From the NCBI GenBank assembly GCA_041396905.1, contig JAWKXQ010000015.1, positions 8,449 through 72,448 on the forward strand: a stretch of DNA of 64,000 nt. The letters run 5' to 3'. The notes beneath the pieces were generated by a model, which was given only the letters and a program-made list of their open reading frames with translations, made no database searches and was not told where the DNA came from. The translations under genes and the position numbers were made by a program. Positions within the stretch are counted from its first letter, which is position 1. Every line of letters starts with the position of its first letter. Shown in pieces: positions 34,322 to 42,160 of the stretch. The DNA comes from JACXVD01 sp020446665 (GTDB lineage: Bacteria > Pseudomonadota > Alphaproteobacteria > Sphingomonadales > Sphingomonadaceae).

Positions 34322-34960
34322 TCAGGTCATGTCATAGCGCGGCAAGGCATCGCCATGCTTCGCGGCATGTTGGTTGATCCATTCAACGGTCGGCTTGAGC
34401 CCGCCAAAGGGATAGAAATGCAGACGCACCCGGCCATGCTCCGGCCCCATGCCTGTGCGCAAGGCATCAACCAGCTTGTCCGGCCCAGCCGGACCGATCA
34501 GGTTGGTCAGTGAAATACCATAGTTCTTGAGCACAGAGGCAGACGCACCCACGCCGCAGAATTTGGCATAGCGCAGCAGCCGCTTGATCCCGCCGGGGCC
34601 AGGCATGCCGATATGCACCGGCGCGTCGATATCGCGCTGGCGCATTTCCGCAAGCCAGCTCAGGAAAGCATCGGAGTCAAAGCCGAATTGCGTGACCACC
34701 AGAGGTGCCATGCCGCGACCGGTGATTTCTTCAATCTTGCGCTCCATCCAGTCCCACAATTGCGGGGCAGATACGGCTGGATGCCCTTCGGGATGCCCGG
34801 CGATGCCGATGGCGGTGATCCCGTTATCTTCGAAAATGCCGGTACGGGTCATTTGCAGCGTATCGGAAAACGGGCCTTCGGGTTGCGGGGGATCGCCTGC
34901 CACCAGAAAGACGCGCATTGCCCCGCAGCGTGTGCGCCGCCTCGCGCTGGTCAGCACCGG
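34322..34960 (-). pseudogene. Methylenetetrahydrofolate reductase (metF-like), 3' fragment
   Basis: From about codon MRVFLVAGDPP (ATG at 34918) to the stop at 34322 the frame encodes about 200 residues of a MetF-type barrel: GIFEDNGITAIGIAGHPEGHP, VVTQFGFDSDAFLSWL, HIGMPGPGGIKRLLRYAKFCGVGAS. The N-terminal third of the enzyme is missing. The frame stays open upstream only because it runs antisense through the ligM-like fragment. The true homology ends between about 34918 and 34960. It would be non-functional without the N-terminal barrel strands. It lies 13 bases before purU on the same strand. Confidence 0.75.
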
Positions 34961-34987
34961 CGTGCATGGCGTACAGCCGGGCGAAAC

Positions 34988-35593
34988 GGAAAAGATGCCT
35001 TCAAGCTGCTTGAATATCTCGGCATCAACAGCTTCAGGGGCTTTGTCGAGGACAAGTGGGTGCCGGTAACGGTCGAAGGCTATTACCTGACCCCGTGGGA
35101 TCTCGGCTATGGCCACATCGTCAAGTTCGACCATGACTTCGTCGGCCGCGAAGCGCTGGAGAAGATGAAGGATGACAAGCACCGCGTGAAAGTGACGCTG
35201 GCGCTCGACACGGAAGACGTGCTGCGCGTGCAGAGCTCTGCCCTGCAGAAGGGTGACCGGGCAAAGTACATGGAATTCCCCAGCGCGGTCTATTCCATGC
35301 ACCCGTTCGATGAAGTGCGCTGCGATGGCAAGGTCATCGGCCTGTCCACCTGGGTTGGCTATTCTGCCAATGAAGGCAAGATGCTGACGCTGGCGATGAT
35401 CGATCCCGACTATGCCGAAATGGGCAAGCCGGTGACGTTGGTCTGGGGTGAGCCGAATGGCGGCACCAGCAAGCCGACAGTCGAGCCGCATGTCCAGACC
35501 GAGATCAAGGCCTATGTCAGCCCGGTTCCCTATTCGGAAACCGCGCGCGACAATTATGCGGATAGCTGGCGCCAGGAAGGCGTCGCTCGCTAA
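34988..35593 (+). pseudogene. LigM/DesA-type THF-dependent O-demethylase (aminomethyltransferase family), fragment
   Basis: About 201 residues of a GcvT-fold protein similar to the sphingomonad vanillate/syringate O-demethylases. The C-terminal part is intact: GYYLTPWDLGYG, VKFDHDFVGREALEKM, TLVWGEPNGGTSKPTVEPH, SPVPYSETARDNY. At its start, GKDAFKLLEY and GINSFRGF resemble the N-terminal domain of the family, so about 200 residues between that motif and GYYLTPW seem to be missing. Full proteins are about 470 residues. There is no start codon or ribosome site of its own; a terminator follows the stop, as for a former complete gene. Confidence 0.7.
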
Positions 35594-35622
35594 GCCTCAG
35601 ACCCGTTGGAGGCTGGCAAGCA

Positions 35623-35658
35623 GGGCGGTTTCCCGGTTGGGAGGCCGCCCTTTCTTTT
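35623..35658 (+). terminator. Terminator after the ligM-like fragment
   Basis: GGGCGG-TT-TCCC and GGGA-GG-CCGCCC form a stem with a GGTT loop, followed by TTTCTTTT. It sits 29 bases after the fragment's stop codon. Confidence 0.75.
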
Positions 35659-35693
35659 GGCGTATATAGCTATATCTGGTCCAAAGACGCCGA

Positions 35694-35870
35694 TTATAGA
35701 CCGCGTAAGGTCCGCCAAGGCTTCCAGATTTTGAGGACGAGGGCTGCGAATCCAATCGGAGCAATCACGCCGATCATATCACCGCGCTCAACAATATCCC
35801 AACTCCACCAACCGACAAATGCGGCCAGAATGATCAAAACAACAATTTGGGCTGGGGCTGTTCGACTCAC
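35694..35870 (-). CDS. Small membrane protein of 58 residues
   Basis: A GTG at 35870 with AAGGAA upstream opens a 58-residue frame. The protein has two hydrophobic segments (QIVVLIILAAFVGWWSW and MIGVIAPIGFAALVL) and a basic end (KIWKPWRTLRGL), a plausible two-helix membrane hairpin. I recognise no family. It follows the IclR gene by 20 bases on the same strand. Confidence 0.5.
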   Translation of the reverse strand: MSRTAPAQIVVLIILAAFVGWWSWDIVERGDMIGVIAPIGFAALVLKIWKPWRTLRGL

Positions 35871-35890
35871 TTGAGTTCCTTTTGTGGCAG

Positions 35891-36640
35891 CTAACTCGCT
35901 TCCAGCAGCGCGGCGGTGCGGTTGAGCAAGTCGGTCACGCGCTGTTCCATCTCCGCGTCAAAGCGTACCTTGGGCACAGCCACAGCCAGCGCGCCGGCGG
36001 CCTCGCCATCAATCAGCACCAGTCGCCCGATCCCGGCAATGCCGAGGCTGTATTCCTCGTCCGTATGGGCGAGCCCGGTGCGGCGTATTTCCTCCAGCTC
36101 GGCGCGCAAACTGGCTTCGTCGCTCACGGTCTTCTCCGTAAAGCGATACCGCTCGCCTTCCGCGAAATAGCTGTCCAGCTCCGCCGCGCTCAGCCCGGAG
36201 AGCAGCGCCTTGCCTGCTGACAGAGCATGGAGCGGCGTGCGTGTGCCGCTGTTCACCGCATAGCGCAGTGCCTGCTCGCTCGTCTCCGTCACGATCGCTT
36301 CGGCTTCCCAGCCATGGCGGACGAAGAAGCTGGCGGTTTCGTTGAGCTGGACGCGCAAGGTGCGCACCAGTGGCGCCACCCTCTCGGCCAAAGTGAAACC
36401 GCCATCATGGGCCTGCAGCCGCTCCAGCCCCGGACCGGGGCGATAGCGACGCCCCTCGCGGATCAGATATTGCCGGTCCACCAACGTTGCCAGCAGATAG
36501 GATAGCGAACTGACCGGTATGCCCAGCGCAGTGGCGATTTCCTGCGCCACCAATGCGCGGCGTTGAGCCACGACATATTCGATAATGTCGAGCGTGCGCG
36601 TCGCCGACTTGACCTGGGAAGAGGGTGACGCGCTCGCCAT
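35891..36640 (-). CDS. IclR family transcriptional regulator
   Basis: A 249-residue regulator. The N-terminal winged helix spans about residues 10-65 (ATRTLDIIEYVVA, then VSSLSYLLATLVDRQYLIRE), and the effector-binding domain contains NSGTRTPLHALSAGKALLS and GLAHTDEEYSLGIAGIGRLV. IclR proteins often control aromatic catabolic operons, which fits the neighbouring ligM and metF remnants. ATG 36640 directly follows the stop of the broken metE-like gene. Confidence 0.85.
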   Translation of the reverse strand: MASASPSSQVKSATRTLDIIEYVVAQRRALVAQEIATALGIPVSSLSYLLATLVDRQYLIREGRRYRPGPGLERLQAHDGGFTLAERVAPLVRTLRVQLNETASFFVRHGWEAEAIVTETSEQALRYAVNSGTRTPLHALSAGKALLSGLSAAELDSYFAEGERYRFTEKTVSDEASLRAELEEIRRTGLAHTDEEYSLGIAGIGRLVLIDGEAAGALAVAVPKVRFDAEMEQRVTDLLNRTAALLEAS

Positions 36641-36641
36641 G

Positions 36642-37186
36642 TCAGCCGATCCGGGCCTCGGCAAGATCCGCGAGGTAATCCTCATGCGTCTTGTAATACT
36701 GGTTCGGCTGGAAGGCGGTTGTCAGCCCCGGCGCAGCGGAGTTGAGGAAACCGTGCGCCGTTCCGCCATGCTTTGCCATCGCATGTTTCATGCGGCGGAT
36801 ATCTTCGTGGCAAGGCTCCAGATTGACCAGCCTGATCGGCGCAATGGCGCTGGCGCGGGTGAATTCCTGCGCGCCATAATATGCGCCAGCTTTCTTGCCA
36901 GTTCGGGCACTTCGGCCAGGTCCCCGGCCGGGTTACGCGGCGTGTGGCCGCCAAACCCTTCGAGCCGTTCGATAATGTAGGTGGAATAGCCGACCTTGCC
37001 CAATTCACCATCAGAAAAATCCGACACACCGCATTCGACCTGATGGCGGACCGCTTCATCCACCGCAGCCTGGACCTTTGCATCAAATTCGTCGACGTCG
37101 AATGCTTCGCCCATGTCGCGGGCGAGCAGCAGCGGAACCACTTGGTCGCCGCGCGGAAGGCTGCCGACATGAGTGGTGCAGATCAT
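36642..37186 (-). pseudogene. MetE-like (cobalamin-independent methionine synthase C-domain family) gene, frameshifted and truncated
   Basis: From ATG 37186 the frame encodes the typical N-terminus (TTHVGSLPRGDQVV, then VGYSTYIIERLEGFGGH). Near 36885 the coding sense changes frame: the continuation YYGAQEFTRASAIAPIRLVNLE and HGFLNSAAPGLTTAFQPNQYY is read one frame over and stops at 36642. Family members of this type are about 370 residues, so the C-terminal half with the later zinc ligands is gone. The stop abuts the IclR start, which looks like a deletion joint. Confidence 0.72.
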
Positions 37187-37305
37187 CGATTTATCCTCTT
37201 TGCGCACCCTGTTTCATATATGCGAAAACAGCGCAACTGTGAATCTGAATAGATTGCACTGATCCCTGACGACCGTTGCGGTTGCCCTGCAAGGGGAGAA
37301 TTTGC

Positions 37306-37697
37306 GTGAGCCGGACAGCTGCCGAAGTAGCCAATCTCAAGCTTGTGATCGAAATGTTCGAGCAGGTGCTGGTTCCGCTCGAAGGTAGCGCCGTGGATCG
37401 ATTCATCAGCCCGGACTATATCCAGCACCACCAGAATGTGGAGCCGGGGCGCGAGGTGCTGAAGATTTTTCTCGACTGGGCAAAATCGCAGCCGGGGCCG
37501 ACAGAAACCCCGTCGATCAACCGCAACCCCGGTATGGACGAGACAGCGGTCGATCAATTGCGCGCGCCCCATGGCGCGGCAATCCCAGCTTTGAATGCCC
37601 GGCGGGCAAGCATGACTGGCTGACCAGACATGTCTTTATCGGGATTGGCGAACGCAAGCCGGACGGAAATCTGCTGCGCTATTATGCGCTGGTGTGA
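37306..37697 (+). pseudogene. Joined remnants: SnoaL-like N-terminus and DUF3237-like C-terminus
   Basis: A GTG at 37306 opens a SnoaL-like start (LKLVIEMFEQV, then ISPDYIQHHQNVEPGREVLKIFLDWA). After about 37480 this similarity ends. In a different frame, from about 37555 to the TGA at 37697, the sequence encodes PSFECPAGKHDWLTRHVF and GIGERKPDGNLLRYYALV, which resembles the C-terminal end of DUF3237 proteins. Neither part is complete. I read this as two truncated genes joined by deletion. Confidence 0.5.
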
Positions 37698-37730
37698 GCG
37701 TTCCGCGTTCGACATTTGACGGGTTACACA

Positions 37731-37821
37731 GGTGACAGGGTGTCACCCTGCTGGACTTCCAACCCTTGTTTGAAATCAGATAGTTATGGATTTTCGACCC
37801 GGCCAAAACCGGGTGACACCC
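37731..37821. repeat. Two copies of a GGGTGWCACCC palindrome
   Basis: A nested palindrome at 37731-37750 (GGTGACA GGG TGTCACC, overlapping CAGGGTG T CACCCTG) and a second at 37811-37821 (GGGTG A CACCC) are about 70 bases apart. Their sequence similarity suggests paired protein-binding sites or a small mobile-repeat footprint. Confidence 0.5.
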
Positions 37822-38025
37822 TCTAAGGAGAAAATCTGCATAATCGACAATTGCAAAGAGCCGCTTGCGATTATGGCGGGGTGAAAGCGTGTAGGAAAGC
37901 GGACAAGAGCCCTCCCGGTCCGATGCGCGTTCGGCACAAATGCCTGAACGGCCGGATTGGGAAGACGCATGGCGGGATCGTAGTGGCAGAAACGGCGTGG
38001 GGAACGGCCCCCACCAAACCACACT

Positions 38026-38201
38026 CGTCACCCCGGGCCTGACCCGGGGTCCCGCTCTTCTTGAGGTGCTTTGGCGGAGGGGGAGTGCCAGGCTGCGGGG
38101 ACAAAGTAAGCCTGCGTAGCATCATTTGCCTGTGGCTCGTTCGTTTGAGCAAGTCCGGCGCTCAAAGACTAGCGGGACCCCGGATCAAGTCCGGGGTGAC
38201 G
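38026..38201. repeat. REP-like inverted repeat pair
   Basis: The left arm at 38026-38056 (CGTCACCCCGGGCCTGACC then CGGGGTCCCGCT) and the right arm at 38171-38201 (AGCGGGACCCCGG then ATCAAGTCCGGGGTGACG) are near-perfect reverse complements separated by 114 bases; each arm is itself a hairpin. This consensus (CCCCGGA...TCCGGGG flanked by GTCAC and GTCCCGC) is one I associate with interspersed repeats of sphingomonads. Confidence 0.75.
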
Positions 38202-38248
38202 GCTGTCCGGTTGTCCGCAATCTTGTCCTGTCCGGGACGCCTCCTTTG

Positions 38249-38773
38249 TCAGCGCTGCAGTCGAAGCTCGTAGAGGAATTCATCGTCCCGGTGGTCACCC
38301 ACCCAGAAGTCGATATCGGCGATCTTGGTGAAACCGTAGCGTTCGTAGAAACGCTGTGCGCCGTCATTCTCGCTATAGACCGATAGCTGGATCGCATCGT
38401 GGCCGCGCGCTTTCGCTTCATCCAGCGCCCAGTCCATCAGCACGGCACCAAGGCCGCGCCCGGTCATTTTAGGGTCAGTATAGAGCTGGCCCAGAGCGAT
38501 GGGATTGGCGGCATCGGAATGCTCGACATACCAGCTGGGGTAACGCAGCTTGCAGAAGCCGAGCAGCTTGCCCGCTTCGTCAAAGGCAAGCTGGTGGATG
38601 CAATCCTCGCCCGCCACTTCCTTGGCGACTTCCGGCTCGGAATAGACCTGCTCAAGGAAGCTTGCCAGCGACTCCGGCTTGTAGAGATGGCCGAATTTGG
38701 CGACGAAACTGTCGCGGCCCAGCGCAGCAAGCGCGGGGACATCCTCCAAAGAAGCGGGACGCAGGATCGGCAT
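38249..38773 (-). CDS. GNAT family N-acetyltransferase
   Basis: A 174-residue acetyl-CoA-dependent acyltransferase. The N-terminal strand LRPASLEDVPALAAL, the acetyl-CoA loop LYTDPKMTGRGLGAVLMDWALDEA and the C-terminal LSVYSENDGAQRFYERYGFTKI are typical. The substrate is unknown. ATG 38773 gives the normal start; longer upstream codons are not coding. Confidence 0.88.
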   Translation of the reverse strand: MPILRPASLEDVPALAALGRDSFVAKFGHLYKPESLASFLEQVYSEPEVAKEVAGEDCIHQLAFDEAGKLLGFCKLRYPSWYVEHSDAANPIALGQLYTDPKMTGRGLGAVLMDWALDEAKARGHDAIQLSVYSENDGAQRFYERYGFTKIADIDFWVGDHRDDEFLYELRLQR

Positions 38774-38834
38774 GACCCTGCGCCCGTATCTTTGCTTTGG
38801 CGGGCTGGCAAGTCGACCCGCCTGAGCGGCGGAC

Positions 38835-39995
38835 TTACTTGTCCATCTGCTCCAGCTTCCTGGCGGCCCATTCACGACCGCCCAGGCCGAAGGCCAGCGC
38901 TGTTGCCACAGCACCACCGATCACCAGCGCGCCAAAGGCCATTTCGACGATCTCATCGCCCACGCCCATCTGCTTCAGCCCCATGAAGGTGAACAGCACG
39001 ATGGCCACCCAGCGCACGACCTTGGCCGCAGTGGAGCTGGCCCCATCAGCGCCGCCCATCAGCTTGGCCAGCATATTGGCGAGGAGATAGCCGACGAGGA
39101 TCACCACACCGCCAAAGATCACGCTGCCGCCCAGTTCGAGTACTTCGTTGAGGATCGCGGTCAGTTCCGGGAAGCCCAGCAGCCGGGTGGCGGCAATGGC
39201 AAAGAACAGGATGATCGCGATCTGTGCCACGCGCGAAACCACGCTGGTGACAGAAGACCCTTCAGGCAGCAGGCCCAGCGCGCCGACCGAGCGGTCCACA
39301 CCCAGACCGGGCAGAATGTCGCTCAGGATCTGCACCACGAACTTGCTGATCAGATAACCGATACCGAGCAGGATCGCCGCCCCGATAATGTTCGGGATAG
39401 CGGCAAAGATCATTCCCAGCATTTCCGTTGCCGGGGCAGAGATCGTTTCGATCTTCAGCGCACCCAGCGCCGCGATGGCCACCGGGATCACGATCAGCAC
39501 ATAGATGATCGTGCCGATCGTCCCACTGATCGCGGTGTTGCCGGTGACATTGTCCACCCCGCCCTTATTGGCCCATTTGTCCAGATCAGCAGTCTGCATG
39601 GCGGTGACGGCAATGTCGCGTACGATCTTGGCCACCATCAGGCCGATGAAGAAGATCAGGCCAGCTGCGGCGAGATTGGGGATGAAGCCCATCACATCGT
39701 CCAGCAATGTCTGCAGCGGCGCCATCACGCCGGTCAGATTGAAGACGTTGAGGATCGCCAGCAGACCGAACAGCCAGACCAAAAGGCTGACGATCTTGCC
39801 CAGCGACATGCCGATGCTTTCACCGCTGCCCGTGCCCTTTTGCAGAAAGGACACATTGTCCACCAGCTTGGCAAAGGCCCATTTGGCGGCCTTGGCCAGC
39901 GCCCATGTGACGACCAGTATGATGACTGCCGCCAACAATTGCTTTCCGATCAGCATCGCCAGATCGGGATCGAAACTGTATTTTCCTAATTGCAT
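38835..39995 (-). CDS. Mechanosensitive-channel TM-helix repeat membrane protein
   Basis: A 386-residue integral membrane protein with about ten hydrophobic helices and repeated 'conserved TM helix' units, as in MscS-related proteins of the TM_helix family: IGKQLLAAVIILVVTWALAKAAKW, FIPNLAAAGLIFFIGLMVAKIVRD, IPNIIGAAILLGIGYLISKFV and IFGGVVILVGYLLANMLAKL are the successive repeats. The soluble MscS C-terminal vestibule is absent. The role may be osmotic adaptation, by family analogy only. It is monocistronic. Confidence 0.8.
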   Translation of the reverse strand: MQLGKYSFDPDLAMLIGKQLLAAVIILVVTWALAKAAKWAFAKLVDNVSFLQKGTGSGESIGMSLGKIVSLLVWLFGLLAILNVFNLTGVMAPLQTLLDDVMGFIPNLAAAGLIFFIGLMVAKIVRDIAVTAMQTADLDKWANKGGVDNVTGNTAISGTIGTIIYVLIVIPVAIAALGALKIETISAPATEMLGMIFAAIPNIIGAAILLGIGYLISKFVVQILSDILPGLGVDRSVGALGLLPEGSSVTSVVSRVAQIAIILFFAIAATRLLGFPELTAILNEVLELGGSVIFGGVVILVGYLLANMLAKLMGGADGASSTAAKVVRWVAIVLFTFMGLKQMGVGDEIVEMAFGALVIGGAVATALAFGLGGREWAARKLEQMDK

Positions 39996-40128
39996 GAATA
40001 GCTCCCCGTTTGAAATTGTACGAACCCGGGGAGAATAACAGATGACCGCCCAAATTCGAAGGGAGCGTTACAAGCCCTTACAACTTTGGATTTAATCTGA
40101 ACGGCGGATACCAAATTTCCTTCTTTGA

Positions 40129-40136
40129 AAAAATTT
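40129..40136. repeat. Left 8-bp target site duplication of the IS1595 element
   Basis: AAAAATTT, identical to 43109-43116. An 8-bp duplication is the size known for the IS1595 family. Confidence 0.9.
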
Positions 40137-40160
40137 GGGACCTACATACTTAACTAGCCA
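40137..40160 (+). repeat. Left terminal inverted repeat
   Basis: 24 bases beginning GGGACCTACATAC and ending CTAGCCA. Compared with the right end it differs at four positions. Confidence 0.9.
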
Positions 40161-40197
40161 GATTGCGCTTGACTAGCCCGCTGACGTTGGCTAGTTA
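40151..40197. promoter_or_regulatory. Subterminal CTAGCC motif cluster before the transposase gene
   Basis: TAACTAGCCA (40151-40160) is repeated in inverted form as TGGCTAGTTA (40188-40197) with another CTAGCC at 40173-40178 between. The right end has similar motifs at 43056-43061 and 43085-43091. They lie 7-50 bases before the transposase ATG and could be transposase-binding sites that also control its transcription. Confidence 0.5.
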
Positions 40198-40203
40198 GGT
40201 TCC

Positions 40204-41142
40204 ATGAGCAAGGAAAAGCCCGAAACCGTCAGCCTCTACCAGTTCTTTGAACGGTTCCCGAATGAGGAAGCTGCGCGTCAGTATTTTGAAAACAACCGCT
40301 GGGGCAACGAGCCGGTTTGCGGCCACTGTGGCAGCGTCAATGTAGTCGAATGCAAAGATCACAAGCCGATGCCGTATCGCTGCCGCGATTGCCGAAAGCA
40401 TTTCAGCGTTCGCACTGGCACGGTCTTGGCCGAAAGTCGCCTTCCCCTGCACAAGTGGCTCATGGCGATCTACATGATGACTACGGCGCGCAAGGGCATT
40501 CCTTCTACCCAGATGGCCCGCGAACTCGGCATCACACAGAAGTCAGCTTGGTTTCTGGCGCAGCGCATTCGCGAGACTTGGCTAGCTGGCGCCGACCAAG
40601 GCCCCATGGGCGATGACGTTCAAGTGGACGAGACTTACATCGGCGGCAAAGAGCGCAACAAGCACGGCTCTAAGAAGCTTCGCGCCGGTCGCGGCCCTGT
40701 CGGCAAGACAGCCGTGCTTGGTATTCGTGATGAGAACGCGCAGGTTCGCGCTACCCCTGTCGCTGACACCAGCGCCCCGACACTCACCAGCTACATCAAA
40801 GCCAATGTGCCGGAAGGCGCTTACGTCACCACTGACGAACACGGCTCCTACAAGGGCCTGCGCGCTGATGGTTACAAGCACTTCTCTGTCAATCATGGCG
40901 CTGGCGAGTATGTCCGCGATTATTGCATCCACACCAACGGCATCGAAAGCTTCTGGGCACTTCTCAAGCGCGGCCACTATGGCATCTACCACTACATGAG
41001 CCAGAAGCACCTTCACCGCTACGTCAACGAGTTTGCCTTCCGCCAGAACACGTCACAGGATGGCACTATGAAATTCATCGAAAAGACGGTTGCCCGCATG
41101 ATCGGCAAGCGTCTCACCTACGAGGCCCTTACCCATGGCTAA
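40204..41142 (+). CDS. IS1595 family transposase
   Basis: A 312-residue ISXO2-like transposase. An N-terminal zinc ribbon (CGHCG, then CRDC) and HTH region (STQMARELGITQKSAWFLAQRIRE) are followed by the DDE-type core: Asp in VDETYIGGK, Asp in VTTDEHGSYK, and the NGIESFWALLKRG segment with the late acidic residue and the family Asn. It is full length and undamaged, so the element may be active. The last 8 bases overlap the P63C gene. Confidence 0.95.
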   Translation: MSKEKPETVSLYQFFERFPNEEAARQYFENNRWGNEPVCGHCGSVNVVECKDHKPMPYRCRDCRKHFSVRTGTVLAESRLPLHKWLMAIYMMTTARKGIPSTQMARELGITQKSAWFLAQRIRETWLAGADQGPMGDDVQVDETYIGGKERNKHGSKKLRAGRGPVGKTAVLGIRDENAQVRATPVADTSAPTLTSYIKANVPEGAYVTTDEHGSYKGLRADGYKHFSVNHGAGEYVRDYCIHTNGIESFWALLKRGHYGIYHYMSQKHLHRYVNEFAFRQNTSQDGTMKFIEKTVARMIGKRLTYEALTHG

Positions 41143-42160
41143 AGACGACAAAATTATTGAGCCGCTTGATGCAACCTTTGACGAGGTTGCCGCAGCTATG
41201 ACTCCCAAATCTCAAAAACTGGAGACAGTCGTGAGTAGGGCTCTGCCCGCATTCGCTCAGCCAGATGAAATTCCCGTCGCGATAGCCAAAGGCACAATGA
41301 AAATTGGCGACCTTGAGATTGATTGCGTCGTTTTGGCTGACGAAACGCGACTGATTTCCGACCGTGGCGCTAGCAAAGCACTCGGAGGGAAGCGGGGCGG
41401 CTCACATTGGAAGCGAATGAAGGAGGATGGCGCCTTAAGCCTGCCCCCTTATATTTCTGCGGCCAATCTGAGGGAATTTATTCCCAACGATCTCATATAT
41501 ATCCTGACAAATCCCGTTCAATATAAAGCAACCAAGTCAGGCGCCATAGGTAACGGTTTGCTGGCAACCGCATTCCCGAAAGTGCTAAAGGTGTGGCAGC
41601 GTGCTTATGAGGCAGGTGTTCTTAAGCCACAGCAAATTCACATTGCGGAACAAGCTATCAGGCTCCTTGAGGGGCTTGACGAGGTGGCAATCGTCGCGCT
41701 GATCGATGAAGCTACAGGCTATCAGGAAATTAGGCGCCATGACGAGCTACAGCAAATTCTTAGCGCCTATGTGCTGCCGGAACATCGGCCCTATCTGAAA
41801 AGTGTGCCGACCGAATTTTTCAAAGAGCTTTACCGAGTTTACGGGTGGAATTGGACGCCTGACAATCGCGGCCCGCGCTATGCTGGCAAGCTCTTGCGGA
41901 AACTCATCTACGAGCAATTGCCGGAGCCTGTGTTGCCAGAGTTGGACAAGCTAAACCCAACAAACAAAAAATACCAACGCAAAGGGAAGCATTTCCAGAG
42001 CCTAACAGAGGAAGTGGGATTGCCGCATATGCAGGGTCAGCTATCAGGAGTTATGGCGCTGCTGAGAGCCACCCCCAGCAAAAGCCCGAAACAATTTGAG
42101 AAGCTTTTTACCCGCGCATACGGCGACCAATATGAGCTGGCGCTAGATGATGACGACTAA
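41135..42160 (+). CDS. P63C domain-containing protein (IS passenger)
   Basis: A 341-residue soluble protein. The N-terminal half has an unassigned region with LETVVSRALPAFAQPDEIPVAIAKGTMKIG; the C-terminal 120 residues form the P63C domain (LSAYVLPEHRPYLKSVPTEFFKELYRVYGWNW, then KLLRKLIYEQLPEPVLPELDKLNP). P63C domains occur in phage and mobile-element proteins of unknown function. It overlaps the transposase gene by 8 bases and is probably co-translated. Whether it helps transposition or is selfish cargo is open. Confidence 0.85.
   Translation: MAKDDKIIEPLDATFDEVAAAMTPKSQKLETVVSRALPAFAQPDEIPVAIAKGTMKIGDLEIDCVVLADETRLISDRGASKALGGKRGGSHWKRMKEDGALSLPPYISAANLREFIPNDLIYILTNPVQYKATKSGAIGNGLLATAFPKVLKVWQRAYEAGVLKPQQIHIAEQAIRLLEGLDEVAIVALIDEATGYQEIRRHDELQQILSAYVLPEHRPYLKSVPTEFFKELYRVYGWNWTPDNRGPRYAGKLLRKLIYEQLPEPVLPELDKLNPTNKKYQRKGKHFQSLTEEVGLPHMQGQLSGVMALLRATPSKSPKQFEKLFTRAYGDQYELALDDDD

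Larger units (their letters stand above)
37698..38248. other. Gene-free stretch rich in palindromes and inverted repeats
   Basis: No convincing gene is present in these 551 bases. It holds the paired GGGTGWCACCC palindromes and the larger REP-like inverted repeat annotated separately. The DNA between them has no ribosome site or codon bias suggesting a protein. Confidence 0.6.

Noticed and set aside
34322..35491. A single 389-codon minus-strand frame that looks like a fusion protein.
   Set aside because: Only the part from about 34918 down matches MetF; the rest is antisense to the plus-strand LigM/DesA-like fragment and has no sensible composition.
37731..38201. Clustered repeats as a possible CRISPR array.
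   Set aside because: The repeats are palindromic pairs of different sequence with uneven spacing, not direct repeats with regular spacers, and no cas gene is present.
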